Shown here one piece after another: positions 11,022-19,142 of a stretch of 64,000 bases of DNA. The notes beneath the pieces are model-generated. The model was not told the DNA's origin. It did no database searches and saw only the letters and a list, made by a program, of their open reading frames with translations. Source of the DNA: Mycolicibacterium aurum (GTDB taxonomy: Bacteria; Actinomycetota; Actinomycetes; Mycobacteriales; Mycobacteriaceae); contig LT549889.1 of the NCBI GenBank assembly GCA_900078775.1, positions 1,922,001 through 1,986,000 of the forward strand. The letters are read 5' to 3'. The translations under genes and the position numbers were made by a program. Positions within the stretch are counted from its first letter, which is position 1. Every line of letters starts with the position of its first letter.

Positions 11022-12056
11022 TCAGCCCGCCAGGGACGTGAGGATCGCGGTCGTCGACTCGTCGCGGGCCTGGCGGTAGCCCGTACCCGCCCACAGATGC
11101 ACCAGATCCGCTTCGCCGGCCGCGGCGGCGGCCTTGCGCAGCGGGCTGGTCAGGTGATGGATGGCCGGGTACCCCAGCGGGGCGATCGGCTCGAAGCGCT
11201 CGATGAAGCTGTTGCGCAGACCGCGCGCCGGGCGGCCGGTGAAGGCGCGGGTCAGCACGGTCTCGGTGCGGGCCGGGTCGGCCAGGGCGGCCTTGTGGGT
11301 CGCCGAGGCGGCGCTTTCGTCGGCGCGCAGCAGGACGGTGCCGACGGCGGCCGCAATCGCACCGGCAGCCAGGACACCGGCCACCGCCTCGGCCGTGGCC
11401 AACCCGCCCGCCGCGATCACGGGCAGACCCACCTCGGCGCCGACGCCGGCCACGAGATCGGTGATCGGTACCGTCGCGGGCAACCGGTCCGGGGTGAACG
11501 TCCCGGAGTGACCGCCGGCCACACTGGCCTGCACGACCAGCAGGTCCGCGCCGGCGTCGGCGGCGGCCCGGGCCTCCGGCAGCGCGGTCACCGTCTGCGC
11601 CACGATCGTCCCGGCCCGTCGCAGATCGGCGATCACCGGTGCCGGCGGCAGGCCGAAGGTGAAGCTGACCACGGGCACCGGATCGGCCAGCAGCACGTCG
11701 ATCTTGTCGCCGAACGCGTCATCCTCGTCGACCGGGTCGGCAGGCAACGTGAGTCCGAAGCGGTCCGCCTCCTCGCGCAGCGCGTCGGCATAGCGGCGGT
11801 AATCCGGGACCGAGATCGGTACCGGATTGGGCACGAACACGTTGACCCCGAACGGAATCACGGCCTCCCGGACCGCGGCGATCTCGGCGGCCAGGGCCTG
11901 CGGGGTCTTGTACCCGGCGGCGACGAAACCCATGCCGCCGGCGCGCGCGGCGGCGATCACCATCGCCGGGGTGGTGGCGCCGCCGGCCATGGGGGCGGCC
12001 AGCACCGGCAGGCTCACCCCGAGGCCGGTCAGGGCGGAGCTCTTCGGTGACGTCAT
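11022..12056 (-). CDS. Nitronate monooxygenase (NMO/2-nitropropane dioxygenase family)
   Basis: 344 aa TIM-barrel flavoprotein. N-terminus LPVLAAPMAGGATTPAMVIAAARAGGMGFVAAGY, the GGHSG motif with the proposed catalytic His, then LPVIAAGGLATAEAVAGVLAAGAIAAAVGTVLL for FMN phosphate binding. The family oxidises alkyl nitronates and detoxifies propionate-3-nitronate, and some members are mis-annotated enoyl reductases. It is monocistronic, lying between the photolyase and cutinase genes on the same strand. Confidence 0.92.
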   Translation of the reverse strand: MTSPKSSALTGLGVSLPVLAAPMAGGATTPAMVIAAARAGGMGFVAAGYKTPQALAAEIAAVREAVIPFGVNVFVPNPVPISVPDYRRYADALREEADRFGLTLPADPVDEDDAFGDKIDVLLADPVPVVSFTFGLPPAPVIADLRRAGTIVAQTVTALPEARAAADAGADLLVVQASVAGGHSGTFTPDRLPATVPITDLVAGVGAEVGLPVIAAGGLATAEAVAGVLAAGAIAAAVGTVLLRADESAASATHKAALADPARTETVLTRAFTGRPARGLRNSFIERFEPIAPLGYPAIHHLTSPLRKAAAAAGEADLVHLWAGTGYRQARDESTTAILTSLAG

Positions 12057-12170
12057 GGTTGCTCCCTCGAAGTCGTCGTCCTCCGGTAAAGCGATTCTGG
12101 CCGCACGGCCATCCCGCGGGATAGGACGAGTGTCCTCCTTCGCCGGAGACGCAGCCTCCCAGCCGCCCGC

Positions 12171-12875
12171 CTACATCAACCGGCCGACGGTGAACGCCGC
12201 CGCTTGCTCGACCATCCCGTTGACGGCGTACTGCTGGTGTGGACCGCTCGACCCGGTCGGTACGGTGCCGGAGCAAACCGCATCGCCGGGCGCGCAGAAC
12301 TCCAGCGCCTTGCCCAGGTAGGCGGGGCCCACATCGATACCCGCCGCGCCGTACTTCTCCGCCGACCAGCCCGCCGGGGTCCCGAACAGCACCACGGCCG
12401 CCACGTTGTCGGCGACGTCGGCAGGCAACGGCAGCGGAGCGGTCCCGGGATCGATTCCGGCCGGTACCACGCCGGAGGTGGCCAGTGCGGTCACCACCGC
12501 CCCCTGCGAGTAGCCGCCCAGCACCAGCTGCGTACTGGGGCACACCGACGCGACACCCTGTACGTGCATGGATTCGTCGCGCACACCTTCGACGACGTTC
12601 ATCCTGAACACCGGGCCGCCGGCGAAGTTGCTGCTCGCCGGATAGTTGACTCCGTGCACACCCACGGTCCGCGGGAAGGCCTGCGCCCGTAGCGAATCGA
12701 CGAATCGTTGGCCGACGTGGCCCACCCCGGGCGGCTCGGCGGTACCCCGGGCGAACACGATGCCGATGTCGGGGCACGATTGCGAACCGGCGGCCGGGAC
12801 GATGACGGGCAACGCCGCCACGGCCAACGCGGTCGCGGCGACGAGCCGGCCCACGATTCGCATACCAACGGTCAC
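12171..12875 (-). CDS. Secreted cutinase-family serine esterase
   Basis: 234 aa with a Sec signal peptide (about 1-31, MRIVGRLVAATALAVAALPVIVPAAGS, then cleavage). The mature part starts SCPDIGIVFARGTAEPPGVGHVG, a cutinase hallmark. Catalytic triad: Ser in GGYSQGA, Asp in CAPGDAVC, His in GPHQQY; the four cysteines would form two disulfides. Mycobacterial cutinase-like proteins are exported esterases, phospholipases or thioesterases. The start may be GTG 12875 or the ATG at 12863 (MRIVGR). It is monocistronic. Confidence 0.93.
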   Translation of the reverse strand: MTVGMRIVGRLVAATALAVAALPVIVPAAGSQSCPDIGIVFARGTAEPPGVGHVGQRFVDSLRAQAFPRTVGVHGVNYPASSNFAGGPVFRMNVVEGVRDESMHVQGVASVCPSTQLVLGGYSQGAVVTALATSGVVPAGIDPGTAPLPLPADVADNVAAVVLFGTPAGWSAEKYGAAGIDVGPAYLGKALEFCAPGDAVCSGTVPTGSSGPHQQYAVNGMVEQAAAFTVGRLM

Positions 12876-13063
12876 TGGTTTCCCCCCGATATCCTGCTGG
12901 AACTATGACAGAGCCGGACGCCGCCGGCGGCGTTTCTCCGCACTGAAACGCCGGTCCGTCAGCGGACCCGCGACCATTCATCGCGCCGCCCGGCAACCGC
13001 GTTACACCGCTGTTTTCCCTCCCGATAGCGCCGAGTTCGCCCCCGGCACGCCCGAGCTGATCA

Positions 13064-13111
13064 TTGACGGGACAAGCCGCCGGACTCTACGGTGGAACAG
13101 ATATTTGGTTT
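13064..13111 (+). promoter_or_regulatory. Promoter with shared operator, copy 2 (VWA/MoxR operon)
   Basis: TTGACG at 13064-13069, an 18-base spacer, TACGGT at 13088-13093, then AACAGATATTTGGTTT at 13096-13111. The right half matches the ideal palindrome AACCAAATATTTGGTT perfectly. From -35 to operator is 32 bases, identical to the copy at 15785. Confidence 0.6.
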
Positions 13112-13151
13112 AGCGCGGAGATCGCCTCGGCAACGCAGGGAAGAGGACGGT

Positions 13152-14840
13152 ATGGCAGTGCAAGCCCCATCCGAACCGGCGGCGGGACTGGACATGTTGG
13201 CCTCGGTACTGGCGGGGCGCCCACTGTCCGTCACCCCGAGCGAGTCGGGAGTACCGGCCTGGTCGGATGGCCAGCTGATTCATGTCGACGGGGCATTGCC
13301 GCCGGCTCAGCGGCTGGCCGAGGTGGCGGTGCAGGCCTCGCTGATCGGCGCGGGCAGTCTGGATCCCGACATCGTGCGCAAACTGGTTCGCCACCCCAAG
13401 TTGGCGCGGCGGTACCTCGCCCTGGAGGGCCATCGCGCACTGGCCGCCAACGCCTACCTGCTGCCGGATTCGCTGCGCACCCTGATCGACGACGTCACCG
13501 CGAGTCGTACCGACTCTGCGGCGGACAGTCTGCGGCTCGCCGGGGGCAAGACCGTGCTGAGCGATCCGCCCGAGGTATTCGGCGTTGTCCGCACCAAGGA
13601 ACTCCTGGCGGCCGCGCGCCGCGCCGCCAACACCGTCGAGCACGGCACCCCCGGGCACGTCCCGCGGCGGCCGGCCAAAGCCGAACTCGAGGAACTCGAC
13701 GACGGTGAGGTCGACGACACCGACGATCCGGACCTGTTCGTCAGCCCGGTCGGCGGGGGAGGCACCATCGGTAAGTGGCTCAAGAAGCTGCTGTCCTCGG
13801 CCCGCAAGACCGGCGGCAACGGCGGCGGGCCGCCCGGCGCCGATTCCCCGACCCACCGCACCAACACCGCGAACCGGGGCGCGGCAGCGGTGTCGTCGAC
13901 CGCCTCCACCTCGAGCGAACAGGTGATCGACTTCAAACCCGGCGGGTACACGTACCCGGAATGGGATCTCGCCCGCAAGAGCTACCGCCCCGACTGGTGC
14001 ACCGTCCACGAGGTCGAGGCAACGGTGAAAGCCGATGCCGCCCAGCAGATCAGCGACTCCATCGGAGTACGCAGGCCACTGGCCCGGCTGGGTATGGGAT
14101 TGGACCGACGGCACCGGCAGGCCCAGGGTGACGACATCGACGTGGACGCCGCCGTCGAAGCCCGCGTCGAGGCGATGGCCGGATCGGTTCCCGACGAAGC
14201 GGTCTACATCGACAGCCTCCGCTACCGCAGGGATCTGTCCGTTCTGCTGCTCCTGGACGTGTCGGGTTCAGCGGCCGAACCGGGCAGCCTCGGCCGCACC
14301 GTGCACGAGCAGCAGCGCGAGGTGGCCGAGGCGCTGACCGTGGCGCTGCACGATCTCGGTGACCGGGTGGCGCTGTACGGCTACTACTCACAGGGACGCG
14401 ATTCGGTGAACCTGGTGCCGGTCAAGAGATTCGACGACCACCTCGACACCATGGTGGTCAGGCGGTTGCACAGCCTGGAGCCGGGCGCCTATTCCCGCTT
14501 GGGTGCGGCCGTCCGACATGGTTCCACGACGCTGGAGGCGCACGGTGGAACCTCGCGCCGACTGCTGGTGGTGCTGTCCGACGGACTCGCCTACGACCAC
14601 GGCTACGAACGCGAGTACGGCGCCGCCGACGCCCGTCGCGCCCTGACCGAGGCGCGCCGACGCGGCGTTGGCTGCGTCTGCCTGACCGTCGGTGCCACCA
14701 CCCAGGCGCACGAACTCGTCAAGGTGTTCGGCAGCACCGCCCATGCCGCCATCGGCCGGCCCGATCAGCTCACCTCGGTGGTCGGCCCGTTGTTCCGGTC
14801 GGCCATCCGATCCGGTGAGGCCCGCCGCCGCGTGTCCTGA
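13152..14840 (+). CDS. VWA-domain protein, partner of MoxR ATPase
   Basis: 562 aa. The C-terminal von Willebrand A domain has the MIDAS DVSGS (about 369-373, after LSVLLLL) and a later VVLSDG; it resembles the NorD/CbbO/CoxE type. The central part has an acidic run (EELDDGEVDDTDDPDLF) and a low-complexity linker (SSARKTGGNGGGPPGADSP). ATG 13152 is chosen behind GAAGAGGA; 20 upstream codons overlap the putative operator. It is followed by the MoxR AAA+ gene. Such pairs act as chaperones inserting metals or activating enzyme complexes. The client is unknown; the shared operator points to the oxidative pathway. Confidence 0.85.
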   Translation: MAVQAPSEPAAGLDMLASVLAGRPLSVTPSESGVPAWSDGQLIHVDGALPPAQRLAEVAVQASLIGAGSLDPDIVRKLVRHPKLARRYLALEGHRALAANAYLLPDSLRTLIDDVTASRTDSAADSLRLAGGKTVLSDPPEVFGVVRTKELLAAARRAANTVEHGTPGHVPRRPAKAELEELDDGEVDDTDDPDLFVSPVGGGGTIGKWLKKLLSSARKTGGNGGGPPGADSPTHRTNTANRGAAAVSSTASTSSEQVIDFKPGGYTYPEWDLARKSYRPDWCTVHEVEATVKADAAQQISDSIGVRRPLARLGMGLDRRHRQAQGDDIDVDAAVEARVEAMAGSVPDEAVYIDSLRYRRDLSVLLLLDVSGSAAEPGSLGRTVHEQQREVAEALTVALHDLGDRVALYGYYSQGRDSVNLVPVKRFDDHLDTMVVRRLHSLEPGAYSRLGAAVRHGSTTLEAHGGTSRRLLVVLSDGLAYDHGYEREYGAADARRALTEARRRGVGCVCLTVGATTQAHELVKVFGSTAHAAIGRPDQLTSVVGPLFRSAIRSGEARRRVS

Positions 14841-14894
14841 CCCACATCGCTGTCCAACCAGTCAAACCACCTGATGTCGACGAAAGGGAATGCA

Positions 14895-14936
14895 ATGTCC
14901 GCTGTATCTGCAATCCAACATGGAGGTCTGCCCTAA
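14895..14936 (+). CDS. Possible 13-codon leader peptide coupled to moxR
   Basis: An ATG at 14895 behind AAGGGAA reads MSAVSAIQHGGLP then TAA, which overlaps the MoxR start as TAATG. The MoxR ribosome-binding site GGAGGT lies inside this mini-frame. This geometry permits translational coupling, but with 13 codons and no homology it may be chance. Confidence 0.25.
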   Translation: MSAVSAIQHGGLP

Positions 14937-15769
14937 TGCCCGCGGTGTCCGAAGTCGACTTCCAGAACCATGGCACGACTCCCAGGTCCGAACCCCGGCC
15001 GTACTACGAGCCGGTCGGCAACGAGGAGACGGTCTTCAAAGCGGCGTACCGGCAGGGACTGTCGCTCGTGCTGAAGGGGCCGACCGGTTGCGGCAAGACG
15101 CGCTTCGTCGAGGCGATGGCACACGACCTCGACCGGCCGCTGATCACCGTGGCCTGCCATGACGACCTCACCACCGCCGACCTCGTCGGCCGCTACCTGC
15201 TGCGCGGTGGCGAAACGGAGTGGGTGGACGGCCCGTTGACGCGCGCGGTGCGCGAGGGCGCGATCTGCTACCTCGACGAGGTCGTCGAAGCTCGACAGGA
15301 CACCACCGTCGTACTGCATCCGCTGGCCGATTACCGGCGCCAGCTACCGATCGAGCGTCTCGGCGTGACCTTGGACGCCGCCCCCGGATTCGGACTCGTC
15401 GTGTCGTACAACCCCGGCTACCAGAGTGTGCTCAAAGACCTCAAGGACTCGACCCGGCAACGGATGGTGGCGATCGAGTTCGGCTACCCGAGTCCGGAGA
15501 CCGAGGTCGGCATCGTCGCGCACGAGGCCGGCGTCGAGCGCGGCGTGGCCGCCGAGCTGGTGAAGTTCGGGCAGGCGATCCGCCGTCTGGAAACCGGGGG
15601 ACTGCGGGAGGTCGCGTCCACCCGCGTCCTGATCGCGGCCGGACGGCTGGTCGCCGAGGGGCTGACTTTGCCCGAAGCCGCCCAGGCCGCCATCGCCGGA
15701 CCACTCACCGACGACGCGACGGTCAGCCGCGGACTCACCGAAATGATCCAGGTCTATCTGGCCACATGA
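14936..15769 (+). CDS. MoxR-type AAA+ ATPase (NorQ/CbbQ-like)
   Basis: 277 aa. Walker A GPTGCGKT at 48-55, Walker B ICYLDEV at about 110-116, a sensor-1 type VVSYNPGYQ, and an arginine-rich DSTRQRMVAIEFGYPS. These features match the CbbQ/NorQ/NirQ branch, ring ATPases that work with a VWA protein to remodel or metallate target enzymes. It follows the VWA gene by 95 bases in the same operon. ATG 14936 is preceded by GGAGGT. In methylotrophs comparable pairs activate quinoprotein dehydrogenases; applying that here is inference. Confidence 0.88.
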   Translation: MPAVSEVDFQNHGTTPRSEPRPYYEPVGNEETVFKAAYRQGLSLVLKGPTGCGKTRFVEAMAHDLDRPLITVACHDDLTTADLVGRYLLRGGETEWVDGPLTRAVREGAICYLDEVVEARQDTTVVLHPLADYRRQLPIERLGVTLDAAPGFGLVVSYNPGYQSVLKDLKDSTRQRMVAIEFGYPSPETEVGIVAHEAGVERGVAAELVKFGQAIRRLETGGLREVASTRVLIAAGRLVAEGLTLPEAAQAAIAGPLTDDATVSRGLTEMIQVYLAT

Positions 15770-15784
15770 CCCGGCGGCGGGGCA

Positions 15785-15832
15785 TTGACGCTGATGGGAC
15801 GCCCCGCTACTGTCTGAACAAATATTAGGTTT
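15785..15832 (+). promoter_or_regulatory. Promoter with shared operator, copy 3 (SBP/AveC/ALDH/P450 operon)
   Basis: TTGACG at 15785-15790, a 17-base spacer, TACTGT at 15808-15813, then AACAAATATTAGGTTT at 15817-15832. It has the same -35 to operator distance (32) as the copy at 13064 and lies 44 bases before the TTG start at 15876. Confidence 0.62.
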
Positions 15833-15875
15833 TTTGTAGGGCGTTTCGTTCTGGATGACTCCAGGGAGGTCAGTT

Positions 15876-16997
15876 TTGTCGTACGAAAGCACCGCCGAGC
15901 CGATCAAGGTCGGTTATCTGATGGACTTCAAGCTGCCGCCCGGATTTCCGGACGAGCTGATGGCCTCCTTCACCCGGACCTTTGACCTGGTGTTCCAAGA
16001 AGCGGTCGAGCAGGGACTGATGGACCGCCCGGTGCAGATGATCTACCGCGAGGTGGAGGGTCTGCCCAAGGGATCGGTCAAGGCGGTGATCGACGCCTAC
16101 GGCGAACTGGTCGACGAAGGTTGTCTGGTGGTGTTCGGCCCGAACATCACCGACAACTGCGTGCCGCTGCGGGAAGCGATCGAAGAGCGCTTCAAGGTGC
16201 CGGCGATCAGCGTCACCGGAACCGACGACTGGCTGGGGGAGTGGACCTTCGCGTTCCCCCAGGGGTCGATGACCGATGAGCCGATCTTCCTGATCGACCT
16301 GGTCGCCAAACGCGGCCTCAAGGAGATCGGGGTGCTGGCCGAGCAGAGCCTGATCGGCGAGAGTTACCTGAGAAACCTGCGAAGTGCCGCGGCCCGCAAG
16401 GGGATTCGCATCGTCGCCGAACAGGTGATCGCGCAGACCGCCCAGGACATCAACGCCGCGGTGGCCGCGCTGCACGAGGCGAAGGCCGAGGCGATCGTGC
16501 ACCTCGGGTTCGGATTCGGGATCGTGTTCATCAACCCCGCGCTGGAGGCGGTGGACTGGGATCCGCCCAGGTTCACCACGACCGCCTTCCAGAACGCGTG
16601 GGTCAACCCGATCATGTGGAACGCATTCCTGGGTTGGGTCGGCGTCGATCAGTACGACGAGGGCAACCCGGTCGGGCAGGCCTGGCTGGACCGGTACTCG
16701 GCACGCTACGACGGCAGCCGGCCAGAGTACTGCGTGACGGTCGTCAACCACGACGTCGCCGCCACCCTGGTACGGGCGTTCACCGATGCACATCCGCTGA
16801 GCCCGCGCGGCGTCAAGGAGGCGCTGGAGCGGGTCAAGATGATGCCGGCGGCCTCCGGCGCACCGGGAACCCGGGTGTCGCTGGGGAAGTGGACCCGACG
16901 CGCCTGGATGGGTTCGGGCTACCTGGTGGCCCGCCAACTCGACCCCGACGGTATCAACTCCCACCTGGTCGACCGCTTCGGAGAGGACGCTCAATGA
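15876..16997 (+). CDS. Periplasmic-binding-fold type 1 protein without signal peptide (ABC/urea-type SBP-like)
   Basis: 373 aa. The fold resembles Leu/Ile/Val- or amide-binding receptors: KVGYLMDFKLPP at the N-terminus, LVVFGPNITDNCVPLREAIEERFKVPAISVTGTDDW in lobe one, AVAALHEAKAEAIVHLGFGFG in the hinge region. There is no signal peptide or lipobox, so it is probably cytoplasmic, perhaps a sensor or carrier. TTG 15876 is preferred because GGGAGGT ends five bases upstream; an ATG at 15855 lacks a site. No permease or ATPase gene is nearby. It overlaps the AveC-like gene by ATGA and heads a transcript with SDR, ALDH and P450. Confidence 0.75.
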   Translation: MSYESTAEPIKVGYLMDFKLPPGFPDELMASFTRTFDLVFQEAVEQGLMDRPVQMIYREVEGLPKGSVKAVIDAYGELVDEGCLVVFGPNITDNCVPLREAIEERFKVPAISVTGTDDWLGEWTFAFPQGSMTDEPIFLIDLVAKRGLKEIGVLAEQSLIGESYLRNLRSAAARKGIRIVAEQVIAQTAQDINAAVAALHEAKAEAIVHLGFGFGIVFINPALEAVDWDPPRFTTTAFQNAWVNPIMWNAFLGWVGVDQYDEGNPVGQAWLDRYSARYDGSRPEYCVTVVNHDVAATLVRAFTDAHPLSPRGVKEALERVKMMPAASGAPGTRVSLGKWTRRAWMGSGYLVARQLDPDGINSHLVDRFGEDAQ

Positions 16998-18139
16998 CCG
17001 TCAGCGAACCGACCGCGGAGAAGTCCGCGCCACCCGGCGAAAGCAAACCCCCGCGCACCGGCCCGAACTGGGGACGCTGGGCGGGAGCGTTCGCGCTGAT
17101 CTCCTTCTTCAGCCTCTTCATCGCATTCGCGCGCACCGAAGTCCATCCCCGGGTCGCCAACCCGAACGTGGAGGGCCGACCACGGCCGGTCGAGTTCCTC
17201 TTCGGCTGGGACGGCTGGTTGTGGGTGCACCAGATCGGCACCGTGATCCTGCTGATCGTCCTCGTGGTGATCTTCGTCCGAGGCTGGCGTCGCGATCCCG
17301 GCAGCCCGATCATGCTGATGTTCCTGTGCACCACCCTCATCGTGTGGCAGGACCCGATCATGAACTGGGCGCCGTTCGCGGTCTACAACCCCGAACTCAT
17401 CCACTGGCCGGAGAACTGGCCGCTGATCATGTTGTCGCCGACGGTCGAGCCGTTCATCGTGTTCGGCTACGTCGCGTTCTACTTCGCCCCGTTCTTCCCG
17501 GCGATCTGGATCGTGCGCAAGCTGCAGGCCAAGCACGGACCCACCTCGTTCGCGTCGCGCCACCCGCTGATCACCCTCGGCTCGATCACGTTGGTGATCG
17601 GCTTCATCTTCGACGCAATCCTGGAGGTCAGCCTGGTCCGCACCGGGCTGTACATCTACTCACAGGCCATCCCGTTCGGAACCTTGTTCCCAGGCACCAC
17701 CTTTCAGTTCCCACTGATCTGGGAGTCGCTGGCGGTCACCTTCGTGATGGTGCCGGCCGCGGTGCTGTGCTACCGGGACGACACCGGTAAATCCGTCGCC
17801 GAGAAGCTGGCATCCAAGGCCCGGCTCTTCCCGACCAAGCCGGCCCTGGGCACCTTCCTGGTCATGTTCACCATCATCAATGTCGCGTACTTCGCCTACG
17901 GCTCCTGGTTCGCCGCCATCAAGGCCAGCGGCTTCGCCACCGCGGTGGCCTGCCCGTGGCCGTTCCCGGAGGCCAAAGTCTATGACCCTCAGGGCTACTA
18001 CGAGAAAGAAGGCGCACAAGGTCCGTTCTCGGTGGGCAAGTGGGCCACCTGGCAGAGCGGGCTGCCCAACGGACGCCCGGACGTGGAACCGCCGCCGCCG
18101 GGTGAAGGCGCGTGCGCGACGGAGGACGCCGGTGAGTGA
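16994..18139 (+). CDS. Spirocyclase AveC-like integral membrane protein (second copy)
   Basis: 381 aa. A proline-rich cytosolic N-terminus (about 1-30) precedes some seven hydrophobic spans (about 33-48, 75-97, 108-125, 150-170, 190-210, 240-258, 285-305). The strings QDPIMNWAPFAVYNPELIHWPENWPL and FDAILEVSLVRTGLYIYSQ align in character with the shorter copy at 7067. The hydrophilic C-terminal tail (PFSVGKWATWQSGLPNGRPDVEPPPPGEG) is an extension that the first copy lacks. ATGA overlap upstream and an 8-base overlap downstream put it in the middle of the operon. Enzymatic activity is unproven; cyclase or hydroxylase-like chemistry is suggested only by the AveC name. Confidence 0.75.
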   Translation: MTVSEPTAEKSAPPGESKPPRTGPNWGRWAGAFALISFFSLFIAFARTEVHPRVANPNVEGRPRPVEFLFGWDGWLWVHQIGTVILLIVLVVIFVRGWRRDPGSPIMLMFLCTTLIVWQDPIMNWAPFAVYNPELIHWPENWPLIMLSPTVEPFIVFGYVAFYFAPFFPAIWIVRKLQAKHGPTSFASRHPLITLGSITLVIGFIFDAILEVSLVRTGLYIYSQAIPFGTLFPGTTFQFPLIWESLAVTFVMVPAAVLCYRDDTGKSVAEKLASKARLFPTKPALGTFLVMFTIINVAYFAYGSWFAAIKASGFATAVACPWPFPEAKVYDPQGYYEKEGAQGPFSVGKWATWQSGLPNGRPDVEPPPPGEGACATEDAGE

Positions 18140-19142
18140 AACCCGCAGTGTCGTGATCACCGGGGCTTCCCGCGGTCTGGGACTGGCCTCCGCAGCACAT
18201 CTGTACCGCACCGGCTGGCAGGTCGTGGCCGCCATGCGCAATCCCGAGCACGGGATGGCGGCGCTGCGCGCGGCCACCGGCGCGGCCGAGGACGACGAGC
18301 GCCTGATCGGGGTGCAACTCGACCTCGGTGACCGCGGTTCGATCTCCACCGCCGCGAAGGCCATCGAGGATGCCGTCGGGACACCATATGCGTTGGTGCA
18401 CAACGCCGGGATCTCCGCGGCCGGGATGGTCGAGGAAGCGCCCGTCGAACTCTGGGAGAGCATGTTCCAGACGCACATCCTCGGTCCGGTGGCGCTGACC
18501 CAGGCCCTGCTGCCGGGCATGCGAGCCGCCGGTCGGGGCCGCATCGTCATGGTGTCCAGCCAGGGCGGGGTGCGTGGTCAGCCTGCCATCGCGGCGTACT
18601 CGGCGTCCAAGGGTGCGCTGGAACGCTGGGCCGAGTCCATGGCCGGGGAGATCGCCGCGTTCGGCATCGGCGTCACCGTGCTGGTCACCGGCACCTTCGA
18701 CACCGACATCATCACCGACGCGGGCACCATCGACAACCGAGATCTCGCCGGGCCGTACGCCCGTCACCACCGCACCATGGACAAGCGCGGACGTGCCGCC
18801 ATGAAGAAGCTGGCCAATCCGCCGGAGAAATTCGCCCGCGCCCTGGCCCACGCGCTGGAGGACACTGCACCCTACCGGCGCCAGCCGGTAGGGCCGGACG
18901 CCCGGATGCTGGTCGTGTCGAGCCGGCTGTTGCCCGCGGCCGCCATGCACCAGATGAGCCGGCTGGCGATGGGCCTGCCGGGCACCGGGGCACTGCGGCC
19001 GGGTTTCGCCGATCTGACCGCGAGCCAGCGCGCCATGATCAAGGCCGCCGAGGTGCTACCTGAACCCGTCATGACCCGAATCGCCATGCTGGCCATGCGC
19101 TTTGCGCCCAAACCCAAAGACCAGAAGGACAACGATGCCTGA
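18132..19142 (+). CDS. SDR family oxidoreductase
   Basis: 336 aa. NAD(P) motif TGASRGLG, NAG (VHNAGIS), Ser in MVSSQGG and YSASK. It is longer than a minimal SDR because of a C-terminal extension (about 250-336, with MHQMSRLAMGLPGTGALRPG). GTG 18132 behind GGAGG is chosen; it overlaps the AveC-like gene by 8 bases and the ALDH gene by 8 bases. It probably oxidises an alcohol or reduces a ketone on the route whose aldehyde goes to the adjacent ALDH. Substrate unknown. Confidence 0.88.
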   Translation: MSETRSVVITGASRGLGLASAAHLYRTGWQVVAAMRNPEHGMAALRAATGAAEDDERLIGVQLDLGDRGSISTAAKAIEDAVGTPYALVHNAGISAAGMVEEAPVELWESMFQTHILGPVALTQALLPGMRAAGRGRIVMVSSQGGVRGQPAIAAYSASKGALERWAESMAGEIAAFGIGVTVLVTGTFDTDIITDAGTIDNRDLAGPYARHHRTMDKRGRAAMKKLANPPEKFARALAHALEDTAPYRRQPVGPDARMLVVSSRLLPAAAMHQMSRLAMGLPGTGALRPGFADLTASQRAMIKAAEVLPEPVMTRIAMLAMRFAPKPKDQKDNDA

